DNA from: JBFXCS01 sp050181915
Lineage (GTDB): Bacteria; Actinomycetota; Thermoleophilia; Miltoncostaeales; Miltoncostaeaceae
Reading direction: 5' to 3'
Assembly: GCA_050181915.1 (NCBI GenBank)
Contig: JBFXCS010000001.1
Coordinates: forward strand, 1,116,001-1,180,000
Length of the DNA stretch: 64,000 bases
In this document: in pieces, positions 50,073-59,467 of the stretch
Layout of the letters: the number at the start of each line of letters is the position of its first letter
Position numbering within the stretch: position 1 is the stretch's first letter
Made by a program: the position numbers and the translations under genes
The notes under the pieces: generated by a model
Told to the model about the DNA's origin: nothing
The model's input: the letters and a program-made list of their open reading frames with translations, nothing else
Databases searched by the model: none

Positions 50073-52571
50073 ATGCGCTTCCGCCTCCCGCGCGCGCTGG
50101 CCGGTCTCGCCTCCGTGGCGGTGACGGCGGGCATCGCCGCCGCCGCCGCCACGGCCGGCGCGGCCGAGCCGCCCGCGCCCGCAGCCACGCTCGACGGCCG
50201 CGCCGTGCTGCCCGCCCGCACCTTCGCCGCCGGCCCGCCGTCGGGCTCGCTGCTCGGCGCGGACCCGATCAACGGCATCGCGCCGCCCTTCTCGCGCCAG
50301 CCCGTGCAGGGCTTCTCGGGCGTGCTCGACAACGGCGACGGCACCTTCCTCGCCCTGGCCGACAACGGCTACGGCAGCCTCGAGAACTCCGCCGACTTCG
50401 AGCTGCGCGCCTACCGCATCGCGTCCCGCTTCGCGACCGCCGCAGGCGGCGCCGGGACCATCCGCGTGCTCGGCGCGATCCGCCTGCGCGATCCGCGAAG
50501 GCAGATCGACTTCCCGATCGTCAACGAGTTCACCCGGTCGCGCATCCTCACCGGCGCCGACCTCGACGTGGAGTCGATCCAGCGCGCCGACGACGGCACG
50601 CTCTGGTTCGGGGACGAGTTCGGTCCCTTCCTCATCCACACGAGCGCCACCGGGGTCGTGCTGGAGCCGCCGGTGCCGCTGCCGGACGCCGACGACCCGG
50701 AGAGGGAGATCCGCTCCCCGCAGAGCCCGTACAGCGAGGAGTCGGCGACCGTGCGGGCGCTGAACGCGGTGCGGGCCCACGCGCGGGCCCACGGCAACGA
50801 CCACGAGATCGTCGCCTCGCCCGCCGCCACCCTGCTGAACGACGGCGACCCGGAGACGGGCGAGGAGTTCCGCATCGCCCCGCCGGAGGGCTCGGGCCTG
50901 GAGCCCGCGTCCAGCGACATCATCGACGTGACCTCGCTGCACGCGGCGGGCTTCCCGGTCGTGCCGTACACGGTGAACGACACCGAGACGATCGAGAAGC
51001 TGCTGAAGCTGGGCGTCGACGGGATCATCTCGGACCGCCCCGACCTGGTGCACGACGCGGTCGCCGCGTTCGACGCCGACGGCGACGGCACGCCGGGCGA
51101 TCTCCTCGACGAGGACGGCCTGGTCGACCCCGAGAAGTTCGACGTCCAGGGCCACCGCGGCTCGCGCAACCTGCGCCCGGAGAACACGCTTCCGGCGTTC
51201 GAGGCCGGGCTCGACGAGCTGGTCACCACGCTCGAGACCGACGCCGGCCTCACGAAGGACGGCGAGCTGGTGCTGTTCCACGACCCCTACGTCGAGGCGG
51301 CCAAGTGCCGCCGGGCCGACGGCTCCGCCTACGAGTCGGAGGACGACGTCCTCATCAGGGACCTGACGCGCGAGGAGATCCAGTCGCGCTTCGTCTGCGA
51401 CAAGGTCTTCCGCGGCGAGCCGCAGAGCAACGACCGCTCCCTCTCCCCCGTCGCCGTCGCGTTCGCGAAGGAGGCGGGCCTGGACGACCCCTACGCCGTC
51501 CCGACCCTGCAGAACCTGTTCGACTTCGTCGGGTTCTACGCGCGGTGGTACCGCGAGGGCCCCGGCGCCTCGGAGCCCGGCGCCGACGCGAAGGCCGCGA
51601 ACGCCGAGCGGGTCCGCTTCAACATCGAGAGCAAGATCAACCCGCGCACCGACCGCGACCCGCTGGGCAACGTCTACTCCCGCCGCACCGCCGACCCCGG
51701 CGCGTTCGCCCGCGCCCTGGGCGAGGCGATCGAGGACAACGGCCTCGCCGAGCGCGCCGACGTGCAGAGCTTCGACTGGCGCAGCCTGCTGGCGGTGCAG
51801 AAGCTCTACCCGGCCATCCGCACCGTCTACCTGATCGGCGACTACCCGGTGTTCGACGACCCGTCGATCGCGGGCAGCGACGACGGCACCAACCTGCAGC
51901 CGCAGGGCCGCACGGGCAACAGCCCGTGGCTCGCCGGCATCCGCTGGCCGTACCGGCAGACCGCGCGGTCGACGCCGTTCCGCGCCCAGCGCAGCGGCGG
52001 CTTCGAGGGAATGGCCATCTCGCCCGACAGGAGGACGCTGTACCCGCTGCTGGAGCTGCCCCTCACCGGCGACGACGGGAAGGTGCTGCGCATCAGCGCC
52101 TTCGACATCGCGTCGGGCGAGTACACCGGCGACCGCTACGACTACCGCCTGGACGATCGCGGCACCAACATCGGCGACTTCGTCCTGTACTCGCCCACGC
52201 AGGGGCTGGTGCTGGAGCGCGACGGTTCCGAGGGCGACCTCTCGGGCTACAAGGCGGTCCAGAAGGTCACCCTGGGCGAGCCGGGCGAGGAGGTCGGCAA
52301 GACCACGCTGGTCGACCTGCAGGACATCGCCGACCCCGCCGGCATCTCCACCCGCGGCGCCCGCGAGGGCGACGTCGGCCTGGGCGCGACCTTCTCGTTC
52401 CCGTTCACGACGATCGAGGACGTGGTGGTGCTGGGCCCCGACCGCATCGGGGTGATCAACGACAACAACTTCCCCTTCAGCGTGGGACGCCACGTCGGGG
52501 AGAGGGCGCCGGACGACACGGAGTTCATCGTCCTCCGCCTGCCGGAGGAGCTGACGCTCGGCGAGGACTAG
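50073..52571 (+). CDS. secreted phytase-like/glycerophosphodiester phosphodiesterase fusion
   Basis: 832 residues, ATG behind AGGAGG, signal peptide ~1-30. An esterase-like-phytase propeller is split: part one ~55-220 (GFSGVLDNGDGTFLALADNGYG, WFGDEFGPFLIH), part two ~640-830 (RSGGFEGMAISPDRRTLYPLLE). Between them is a GDPD. Its catalytic start QGHRGSRNLRPENTLPAFEAG, TLETDAGLTKDGELVLFHDP and FNIESK come after a block, AAGFPVVPYTVNDTETI...GVDGIISDRPDL, that normally ends a GDPD. A DADGDGTPGDLLDEDG loop joins them. It should cleave phosphodiesters outside the cell. Confidence 0.88.
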   Translation: MRFRLPRALAGLASVAVTAGIAAAAATAGAAEPPAPAATLDGRAVLPARTFAAGPPSGSLLGADPINGIAPPFSRQPVQGFSGVLDNGDGTFLALADNGYGSLENSADFELRAYRIASRFATAAGGAGTIRVLGAIRLRDPRRQIDFPIVNEFTRSRILTGADLDVESIQRADDGTLWFGDEFGPFLIHTSATGVVLEPPVPLPDADDPEREIRSPQSPYSEESATVRALNAVRAHARAHGNDHEIVASPAATLLNDGDPETGEEFRIAPPEGSGLEPASSDIIDVTSLHAAGFPVVPYTVNDTETIEKLLKLGVDGIISDRPDLVHDAVAAFDADGDGTPGDLLDEDGLVDPEKFDVQGHRGSRNLRPENTLPAFEAGLDELVTTLETDAGLTKDGELVLFHDPYVEAAKCRRADGSAYESEDDVLIRDLTREEIQSRFVCDKVFRGEPQSNDRSLSPVAVAFAKEAGLDDPYAVPTLQNLFDFVGFYARWYREGPGASEPGADAKAANAERVRFNIESKINPRTDRDPLGNVYSRRTADPGAFARALGEAIEDNGLAERADVQSFDWRSLLAVQKLYPAIRTVYLIGDYPVFDDPSIAGSDDGTNLQPQGRTGNSPWLAGIRWPYRQTARSTPFRAQRSGGFEGMAISPDRRTLYPLLELPLTGDDGKVLRISAFDIASGEYTGDRYDYRLDDRGTNIGDFVLYSPTQGLVLERDGSEGDLSGYKAVQKVTLGEPGEEVGKTTLVDLQDIADPAGISTRGAREGDVGLGATFSFPFTTIEDVVVLGPDRIGVINDNNFPFSVGRHVGERAPDDTEFIVLRLPEELTLGED

Positions 52572-52586
52572 CGCGGGATACGAGGC

Positions 52587-52619
52587 CCGGAGCGGCCCCC
52601 TCGCGGAGGGCCGCTCCGG
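52587..52619. terminator. bidirectional hairpin terminator
   Basis: CCGGAGCGGCCC (52587-52598) and GGGCCGCTCCGG (52608-52619) pair over 12 bp with a 9-base loop, between the convergent phytase/GDPD and RTX genes. Confidence 0.65.
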
Positions 52620-52627
52620 TGCCGGCG

Positions 52628-54418
52628 CTACCGGATCACCTCGACCCGGCCGACGCGGTCGCCCCGGGTGCCGATCGCGGTGTCGCGCCCGGCGCCGCCG
52701 CCGACGACGTCGCGGCCGGCGCCCCCCGAGAGGCGGTCGTTGCCCGCCCCGCCGTTGAGCTTGTCCTTCCCCGCCCCGCCGAGGAGCACGTCGTTGCCCG
52801 CGCCGGCCTCGAGGTGGTCGTTGCCCGCGCCGCCGTCGAGGAGGTCGTTGCCGGCCCCGGCCTGCAGCAGGTCGTTGCCCGCCCCGCCGGCCAGGCGGTC
52901 GTTGCCCGCCCCGCCGATCAGCTGGTCGTTGCCCGCGCCGCCCAGCAGCGTGTCGTTGCCGCCGAGGCCCTGCAGCTGGTCGTTGCCGGCGCCGCCGTCG
53001 ATGCGGTCGTTGCCGGCCTGGCCGTTGATCCGGTCGCGACCGGCGCCGCCCTTCACCTCGTCGTTGCCGGCGCCGGACAGGATGCGATCGTCGCCGGCGC
53101 CGCCGATGATCGAGTCGGTGCCGTCGCCGCCGCGGAGGATGTCGTTCCCCGCGCCGCCGTCGATGATGTCGTCGCCGGCGTCGCCGAAGATGACGTCGTC
53201 GCCGCCGAGGCCGCTGATGACGTCGTCGCCGGCGAGGCCGCAGATGATGTCCCGGCCGGCCGTGCCGACCAGGGTGTCCGGACCGGCGGTGCCGACGATG
53301 GTGCACGGGCCGAAGGGCGTCATCGGCGGGTAGCCGGTGCCGGGGCCGCCCGCGCCGGGGGAGCCGGGCTGCCCCGGGGCGCCCGGCTGACCGGGCTGAC
53401 CGGGGGCGCCCGGGTCACCGGGGTCGCCCGGATTGCCGGGCGGGTTCGATCCGGTCAGGGTCGTGACGGTCGCGCTCGACGACGTCGCCGTGCCGCCCGC
53501 GTTCGTCGCGACGACGCGGTAGTCGTAGGCCGTCCCGGGCGTGAGCCCGGTGATGGTGGTCGTCACCGCGACCGGGTCGGCGTCGGAGCCCGCCGACTGG
53601 GGAGAGGTCGAGTTCGACAGCGGCCCGCCCGCCGGGCCCCACTCGACGTGCCAGGTGGTGGGGCTGCCGTTCGCGTCCACCGACGCGTCGATGCGGACGC
53701 CCTCCAGGCCGGGCGCCGCGGTCACCCCCGACAGGGTCGGCTGGTCGACCGCCAGCTCCAGGGCGACGTTGTCGAAGGCCACCGTGCCGGACTGCAGGGC
53801 GGCGATGAGCTCGCCGCCGAGCGAGGTCTGCACCTCGATGCGGTAGGTGCCCCCGGCCTCCGGCGCCACCGGCACCGGCAGGCTCAGGGTCTGCCACGAC
53901 GCGTCGCTGCCGGCGATGTTCTGGGCGAGGAGGGTCTGCGAGTTCGCGGGCGTGTCCACATCGACCAGGCGCACCGTCCAGTCGACGGTCGCGCCGATCG
54001 AGAGCAGGGAGGCGATCTGGGCGTTGCGATCGATGCGCAGGGTCGCCGAGGTCGGCTGGGTCGCGCCGATCGTGAAGTCCTCGCTGCGGGCGGTGACGGT
54101 TCCGTCGGCCAGCCCCAGCGCGCCGATCAGGACGTTGAACTCGGACGAGAAGGCGCCGCCGGGATTGCCCGCGGCGGCGGCGAAGGCGCCGTCGGCCGTG
54201 CAGAGCGGCAGGCCCAGGACGAAGCACGACGACGCATCGGTCCACGGGCCGATGGCCGCGTCGAAGGTGCGGTTGGCGGGGTGCGTCTCGATCACGGCCC
54301 CGAGCGCGGAGCCGGCGCCGAGCGCCAGGGTCAGCGCCCCGAGGCCGGCCGCGGCGAGGGCCCGCAGGCCGCGTCCGCGGCGCATCGCGGGCCGACGGGC
54401 GGGGTGTGTCTCGTCCAT
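52628..54418 (-). CDS. secreted RTX protein, one Fn3-like unit
   Basis: 596 residues. A signal peptide (~14-40) is followed by an N-terminal domain starting VIETHPANRTFDAAIGPW (~42-220, with a Cys pair in SCFVLGLPLC), one Fn3-like unit (~225-310, GLTPGTAYDYRVVATNAGG), and a collagen-like hinge (GNPGDPGDPGAPGQPG). Then PFGPCTIVGTAGPDTLVGTAGRD leads into about fifteen RTX nonapeptides (GGAGNDxL). The short C-terminus ends in basic residues. It shares both ends with the 1121-residue neighbour. Calcium-dependent extracellular folding is expected. Confidence 0.92.
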   Translation of the reverse strand: MDETHPARRPAMRRGRGLRALAAAGLGALTLALGAGSALGAVIETHPANRTFDAAIGPWTDASSCFVLGLPLCTADGAFAAAAGNPGGAFSSEFNVLIGALGLADGTVTARSEDFTIGATQPTSATLRIDRNAQIASLLSIGATVDWTVRLVDVDTPANSQTLLAQNIAGSDASWQTLSLPVPVAPEAGGTYRIEVQTSLGGELIAALQSGTVAFDNVALELAVDQPTLSGVTAAPGLEGVRIDASVDANGSPTTWHVEWGPAGGPLSNSTSPQSAGSDADPVAVTTTITGLTPGTAYDYRVVATNAGGTATSSSATVTTLTGSNPPGNPGDPGDPGAPGQPGQPGAPGQPGSPGAGGPGTGYPPMTPFGPCTIVGTAGPDTLVGTAGRDIICGLAGDDVISGLGGDDVIFGDAGDDIIDGGAGNDILRGGDGTDSIIGGAGDDRILSGAGNDEVKGGAGRDRINGQAGNDRIDGGAGNDQLQGLGGNDTLLGGAGNDQLIGGAGNDRLAGGAGNDLLQAGAGNDLLDGGAGNDHLEAGAGNDVLLGGAGKDKLNGGAGNDRLSGGAGRDVVGGGAGRDTAIGTRGDRVGRVEVIR

Positions 54419-54547
54419 GAGCGATCCTGTCTCCGGGGTGCGGGAAGAGGGCGGCTCCTCCCGCCCCGCCGCGCCATCGGCAGCGTCCACCCCGATCTTG
54501 AGCAGGGGCGCCCCGGCCGGGTCCGGCGGCACGCCGCCGGCGACGGG

Positions 54548-55384
54548 CTACCGCACCGGCGGCACCGGGTCGCTCGCCGCGCGATAGCCCAGCCGGGTGA
54601 GCCGGTTGCGCAGGGCGGTGAAGAAGCGCAGGCGGTCGGGCCGGCGGTAGGCGGCGTAGACGCGCGTCCACGCCGCGGCCGGCCGGCCGGCCGAGTAGCC
54701 GTCGATGACGTAGGTGGCCAGCACCCCGCGCAGTCCCTGGCGCAGGTTGCGGTGATGGGCGTAGTAGCGCCACTGGGCAGCCTGGTCCCTCAGCACGGCG
54801 GCGCGGTGCGCGCGGGTGACGTCGACCAGCGCGCCGTCGCGGACGCTCCAGATCTGGATCGGCCGCGGCGAGGTGGCGTAGACGCCGCCCCAGTAGGCCC
54901 ACCGGGCGTCCCAGGAGACGAGCTCGGGCGCGCCGTCGCGATCGAGGTCGCGCAGCACCCACGCGGCGTCGCCCCAGTCGTGGGTCTGCAGCGACCAGGT
55001 CCCGCTCTGCGGCGAGAGCGTGGCGATGGCCGACCGCGTGCAGCAGTGGGCGCCGCCGGAGTACAGCCGCACCAGCACCTCGGGAGCGCCCTGGCCGTCG
55101 AGGTCGCGCACCCGGACCGCGCCGGGGCCGGCCACCCCGTAGGCGGGGGCGTCTCCCCCGGCGTCGCCGAAGCCGGTGAGGCGCTGCACCACGCCGTCGC
55201 GGGCGATGTCGAGGGTCACGGGGCCCGGCTCGTAGAGGGTGCCGGCGTAGGTGAGGGTGGCGCTGACGCCGCCCGAGGAGGCCGTCTGCACCGCGGCGCC
55301 CGCCTGACCGGCGCCGGCCGCCAGCAGCAGCCCCGCCAGGATCCCCGCCACACCGCCCGTGAGCCGCCGCGCCCTCGCCCCCAT
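54548..55384 (-). CDS. secreted FG-GAP/VCBS-like repeat protein
   Basis: 278 residues. Signal peptide ~5-30. Two repeat-like blocks with calcium-type aspartates, VRVRDLDGQGAPEVLVRLYSGGAHCC and WVLRDLDRDGAPELVSWDAR, resemble FG-GAP/VCBS propeller loops. A Cys pair (HCC) and an Arg/Tyr-rich helical C-end (RYYAHHRNLRQGLRGVL) follow. Function unknown. It lies between the two RTX paralogues, on the same strand. Confidence 0.8.
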   Translation of the reverse strand: MGARARRLTGGVAGILAGLLLAAGAGQAGAAVQTASSGGVSATLTYAGTLYEPGPVTLDIARDGVVQRLTGFGDAGGDAPAYGVAGPGAVRVRDLDGQGAPEVLVRLYSGGAHCCTRSAIATLSPQSGTWSLQTHDWGDAAWVLRDLDRDGAPELVSWDARWAYWGGVYATSPRPIQIWSVRDGALVDVTRAHRAAVLRDQAAQWRYYAHHRNLRQGLRGVLATYVIDGYSAGRPAAAWTRVYAAYRRPDRLRFFTALRNRLTRLGYRAASDPVPPVR

Positions 55385-55415
55385 CGCCGCCCCCTCGATC
55401 CGCCGCCGAGCGGCG

Positions 55416-55421
55416 ACTATA
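55416..55421 (-). promoter_or_regulatory. -10 box (TATAGT) of the FG-GAP-like gene
   Basis: TATAGT on the minus strand lies 31 bases before the ATG at 55384, the closest match to the TATAAT consensus in this region; -35 is not evident. Confidence 0.45.
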
Positions 55422-55478
55422 GGACGGGCCTCCGGACCGCCGCCTGAACGGCGGGCGCGATGGACCCCGCCGCGGCGC

Positions 55479-58400
55479 TCAGCGGCGTTCCACCCGGATC
55501 ACCAGCCGCTCCCCGGCCGCGCCGACGGCCGTGTCGCGACCGGGCCCGCCGTTCAGGCGGTCGCGTCCGGGTCCGCCGATCAGCCGGTCGTCGCCGGGTC
55601 CGCCCATCAGCAGGTCGACCCCCGGGCCGCCCTCCAGGCGGTCGTCGCCGGCGCGCCCCAGCAGCTGGTCGTCGCCCGCGCCGCCCCGCAGGAGGTCGCG
55701 GCCCGCGCCGCCGACGAGCTGGTCGTTGCCGGCTCCGCCGTCGACCGCGTCGTCGCCCGCGCCGCCGTCGAGGCGGTCCCGGCCCGCGCCGCCGCGCAGG
55801 CGGTCGTCGCCCGCCGCGCCGAGGATGCGGTCGTCGCCCGCGCCTCCCGCGATGATGTCGCGACCGGCGCCGCCGCGGATGATGTCGTGCCCCGCACCGC
55901 CGTCGATGACGTCGTCCCCGGCGTCGCCGAAGATGACGTCGCCGCCGCCCAGGCCGCGGATGACGTCCCCGCCGCCGAGGCCGCAGATGATGTCCCGCCC
56001 GGGGGTGCCCGTCAGCCTGTCGGGGCCGTCGGTGCCGACGATGGTGCAGCGCCCGAACGGGGTCATGGGGGCGTCCGGCGCAGGGGGCGAGGTGCCCGCG
56101 CCCGGGTCGCCGCCGGCGGGCGGCGGGCCGGGGATCGGCCCGCTCGGAGCGAGGCCGGCCGGCGGGGCCAGCGTCGTGACGGTCTGGTCGGGGCCGTGGA
56201 CGGTGCCCTCGGCGCTCTCGGCGACGATCCGCCAGTGGTAGACGGCGCCGGGCACGAGCCCGGCGACCGGCACCTCCACGCCCACCGGGCCCGCGCCGCT
56301 TCCGGCCTCGACCGGGTCGGTGAGCGCGCCGTAGGCGGCGGTGGGGCCGTACTCGACGCGGACGTCGGTCAGGTGGCCGCGCGGGTCGACCGATCCGGAG
56401 GCGATGAACGCGCCGGCGCCGGGCGTCGCCGAGAACGCTCCCAGCGCGGGCGGCGCGGCCGCGGAGATGGTGGCGACCGTCTGGTCGGGGCCGGTGACGG
56501 TGCCCTGGGAGCTCGTGGCCACGGCGCGCCAGTGGTAGGTGGTGGTCTGGGCGAGCCCGGTCACCGGGACGCTCACGGCCACCGGCGAGCCGCCGTCGCC
56601 CGCGTCCACGGGCCCGGTGATCGCGCCGTAGGAGGGGGTGGTGCCGTACTCGACGCGCACCTCGGTGCCGAAGCCGCGCGCGTCGACCTGCAGCGTCGCC
56701 TGGAAGCTCAGGGCGCCCGGGGTCGCGTCGAAGGCCGACAGCACCGGCGGCGCGAGGGTCGTGACCGTCCGATCGGGGCCCTCCGTGCGGCCCTCGGCGC
56801 TCTCGGCAACGACCCGCCAGTGGATGACCGTGCCCGGCGTCAGACCGGAGATCGGCACCGTGCGGGCCACCGGGCCGGTGCCCGCGACGTCCGCCGCCGC
56901 CGTCTGGCCGTACGCCGCGGTCGTGCCGTACTCCACCGCCACCGAGGCGGCGGCGCCGCGGGCATCGACCGCGAAGGAGGCGGTGAAGCCCTGGTCCGTG
57001 ACGGCCGTCTCACCGAGGGCCGAGATCGCGGGCGGCGCCAGGGTCGTGACGGTCTGGGTGGCGCCGACCACGGTGCCCTGCGCGCTCTCGGCCACCACGC
57101 GCCACCGGTAGGTGGTGCCCGAGGCGAGGCCGGAGACGGTCTCGGCGATCTGGCCGGGGCCCGGCACCGCCACGGCCGCGGTGCTGTTGGCGAAGTCGCC
57201 GATGCCCCACTCGATGCGGTAGGTCGTCGCGTGGCCGCGCGGATCGATCGTGGCACGGGCGGTGAAGGAGTCCGCGGCGCGGGTCGACGAGGGGGCGGAG
57301 ATCACCGGCGGCGCCAGCGTCGTGACCGTCTGGTCGGGGCCGGTGAAGGTGCCGTCGGCGCTGGTCGCCACGACCCGCCAGTGGTAGGTGGTGCCGGCGG
57401 CGAGGCCGGTGACGGGGATGTCCACCGCGACCGGGTCCGCGCCGCTCAGGGGGGCGCCGGGCGCCGTCGAGCCGTACGCGGTGGTGGCGCCGTACTCGAT
57501 GGTCACCGTCGTGGCGACGCCGTTCGCGTCGACCGTCGCGTGGGCGGTGAAGCGGTCCTCAGCGGGGGTGGACGAGAAGCCCGAGGCGGTGGGCGGCGCC
57601 AGCGTGGTGACGGTCCGGTCGGGACCGGTGAAGGTGCCCTGGTCGCTCGTCGCGACCAGGCGCCAGTGGTAGGTGGTGCCGGGCGCGAGCCCGGTGACCG
57701 GGGCGCTCAGCGGCACGTCGCCGGTGCCGGAGCCCGCCGGGACGGGGGCGGTCTGGGCGCCGTAGCTCGCCGACGTGCCGTACTCCACCCGGTAGGTGGT
57801 GGCAAAGCCCCGCGGGTCGATCTGGCCGGTCACGGTGAAGCCGTCGGCCGCCGCGGCCGTGCCCAGGCCGGTGACGCGCGGAGGGTCGAGGGTGGTGAAG
57901 GTGAGGTCCGGCCCCTCGGTGGTCCCCTCGAGGGAGGTGGCGACCACCCGGTAGTGGTAGGTCGTGCCGGGGGCGAGGCCCGAGAGATCGGCCGTCGCGG
58001 CCACCGGGGACGATCCCGAGCCGATCGGCTGCGGCGCGGTCTGCTGGCCGTAGGCGGTCGTGACGCCCCATTCGACGTGCACCGTCGTGGCGTGGCCGCG
58101 CGGGTCGACCTGGGCCCCCAGGGTCGCGCCGGTGGCGCCGACGACCGGCGTCACGGGCGTCCCGATCACCGGGCTCTCGTCGACCTCGAGCTGCAGCGCG
58201 ACGTTGTCGTAGAAGACGTCCCACGACTGGATGGCGCTGAGCGTGCCCGAGAAGTCGGTCTGGATCGCGATGCTGTACTGGTGGCCCGCCACCAGCGCCG
58301 TCGGCACGGGCAGCACCCGGCTGTTCCAGGCCGCGTCGCCCACGAGGACGGGCTCGTCGACCAGGGTCTGCGAGAGGGCGGGCGTCGTGAGGTCGAGCAG

Positions 58401-58844
58401 GCGGACCCGCCAGCCGACCCCGCCGCCCAGGCTCAGCAGGTCGGCGACCTGGGCGAGCCGGTCGATGCGCAGCTCGGCCGAGTCGGACGGCTGGCTCACC
58501 GTGAAGGGGTCGGAGGTGAACGAGCCGGTGCCGCCGATGACGTTGAGCAGGGTGACGAGGCTGGTGAACCTCACCTGCAGGGCCCCGGCCGGGTTGCCGG
58601 TCGCCGCGGCGTGCTGCGGGGTCACGGAGCACAGCGGCACGAGGACCACCGTGCAGGTCGCCGCGGGCGACGTCGACCAGCCGGTCATGTTGGCCGAGAA
58701 GGCCTGGTTGGCCGGGTGGGTCTCCACCACGCGGGCCAGCGCCGGGGTTGCGAGCCCGCACACGAACGCCAGCGATGCGGCGATCACGGTGACGAGGCGC
58801 AGGAGCCCGCGGCGCGGCGGGTGGGGCGTGGAGGAGGAGGCCAT
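55479..58844 (-). CDS. large secreted RTX protein, seven Fn3-like units
   Basis: 1121 residues. Signal peptide ~15-38; N-terminal domain VVETHPANQAFSANMTGW (~40-225, two Cys). Seven repeats of ~88 residues follow (~230-850), each with VDPRGHATTxxxEYG, SGLAPGTTYHWRVVATS and GPDxTVTTLAPP, bacterial Fn3-like. A Pro/Gly hinge and PFGRCTIVGTDGPDRLTGTPGRDIICGLGG open about fifteen RTX nonapeptides to the end. It is a paralogue of the 596-residue protein with an expanded middle. A surface stalk with a calcium-folded end is the likely picture. Confidence 0.92.
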   Translation of the reverse strand: MASSSTPHPPRRGLLRLVTVIAASLAFVCGLATPALARVVETHPANQAFSANMTGWSTSPAATCTVVLVPLCSVTPQHAAATGNPAGALQVRFTSLVTLLNVIGGTGSFTSDPFTVSQPSDSAELRIDRLAQVADLLSLGGGVGWRVRLLDLTTPALSQTLVDEPVLVGDAAWNSRVLPVPTALVAGHQYSIAIQTDFSGTLSAIQSWDVFYDNVALQLEVDESPVIGTPVTPVVGATGATLGAQVDPRGHATTVHVEWGVTTAYGQQTAPQPIGSGSSPVAATADLSGLAPGTTYHYRVVATSLEGTTEGPDLTFTTLDPPRVTGLGTAAAADGFTVTGQIDPRGFATTYRVEYGTSASYGAQTAPVPAGSGTGDVPLSAPVTGLAPGTTYHWRLVATSDQGTFTGPDRTVTTLAPPTASGFSSTPAEDRFTAHATVDANGVATTVTIEYGATTAYGSTAPGAPLSGADPVAVDIPVTGLAAGTTYHWRVVATSADGTFTGPDQTVTTLAPPVISAPSSTRAADSFTARATIDPRGHATTYRIEWGIGDFANSTAAVAVPGPGQIAETVSGLASGTTYRWRVVAESAQGTVVGATQTVTTLAPPAISALGETAVTDQGFTASFAVDARGAAASVAVEYGTTAAYGQTAAADVAGTGPVARTVPISGLTPGTVIHWRVVAESAEGRTEGPDRTVTTLAPPVLSAFDATPGALSFQATLQVDARGFGTEVRVEYGTTPSYGAITGPVDAGDGGSPVAVSVPVTGLAQTTTYHWRAVATSSQGTVTGPDQTVATISAAAPPALGAFSATPGAGAFIASGSVDPRGHLTDVRVEYGPTAAYGALTDPVEAGSGAGPVGVEVPVAGLVPGAVYHWRIVAESAEGTVHGPDQTVTTLAPPAGLAPSGPIPGPPPAGGDPGAGTSPPAPDAPMTPFGRCTIVGTDGPDRLTGTPGRDIICGLGGGDVIRGLGGGDVIFGDAGDDVIDGGAGHDIIRGGAGRDIIAGGAGDDRILGAAGDDRLRGGAGRDRLDGGAGDDAVDGGAGNDQLVGGAGRDLLRGGAGDDQLLGRAGDDRLEGGPGVDLLMGGPGDDRLIGGPGRDRLNGGPGRDTAVGAAGERLVIRVERR

Positions 58845-59010
58845 GAGCCGGGTGGCGCGCGCCGGCGGGGCGCGGCCCTCCCTCCTTCGGCAGGCGCTCC
58901 CCGCTCCTGAAGGGCGCGGCGCGCAAGATCGCCCGGCTCGTGGCCCGTCAGTTGGTGCGGCACTCCGACGCCTTCGACTCGGACGACGCCGAGAACGGCG
59001 TGGCCATCGA

Positions 59011-59084
59011 CGCGCCCGGCAGGATTCGAACCTGCGACCCACGGCTTAGAAGGCCGTCGCTCTATCCGGCTGAGCTACGGGCGC
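59011..59084 (-). tRNA. tRNA-Arg(TCT)
   Basis: Minus-strand cloverleaf: acceptor GCGCCCG/CGGGCGC, D arm GCTC/GAGC, anticodon stem ACGGC/GCCGT around CTTCTAA with anticodon TCT, T arm GCAGG-TTCGAAT-CCTGC. Discriminator G; CCA not encoded. Confidence 0.96.
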
Positions 59085-59149
59085 CGGCGGGCGGGACGGT
59101 AGCGCACGGGCCGGATCGTCACGACCGGGCGATCGCGCCGCCCGGCGCG

Positions 59150-59359
59150 CTAATCGGTCGCCAGCATCACCTCGGTCGACTTCACGAGCACCGTCACCGC
59201 GCTGCCGGGCACGAGACCGAGGTCGTCGACCGCCTCCCTGGTGATGGAGGCCGTGATCGGCTGCCCGCCGTCGAGGGTGACCTTGACCACGGCCATCGCC
59301 TCCCCCGTCACGACGGAATCGACGGTGCCCGGCAGCTGGTTGCGGGTGGACAGGCGCAT
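59150..59359 (-). CDS. molybdopterin-binding (Mop/TOBE) protein
   Basis: 69 residues, a single Mop domain: STRNQLPGTVDSVVTGEAMAVVKV, ITASITREAVDDLGLVPGSAVTVLVKSTEVML. It binds molybdate or tungstate as an oligomer. ATG with GGGAGG upstream. No molybdenum enzyme or transporter is close by, so it may be a storage or buffering protein. Confidence 0.92.
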   Translation of the reverse strand: MRLSTRNQLPGTVDSVVTGEAMAVVKVTLDGGQPITASITREAVDDLGLVPGSAVTVLVKSTEVMLATD

Positions 59360-59467
59360 GGGGTGCCTCCCGGCGTCGTTGTCGCGCTGAGCGCTCGTCC
59401 GCATCGTAGGGCGGCCGCGCGGAGACCGGACTCCGACCCGCCCGGGCGCCTGTGATATCCACCCGGC

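Noticed and set aside
52660..53330. Regular short repeats that could look like a CRISPR array
   Set aside because: They are in-frame RTX nonapeptide codons without unique spacers.
55500..56040. Second array of short repeats
   Set aside because: Again RTX nonapeptides in the coding frame of the large RTX protein.
58950..59100. Plus-strand peptide RIRTCDPRLRRPSLYPAEL
   Set aside because: Antisense reading of tRNA-Arg, not a protein.
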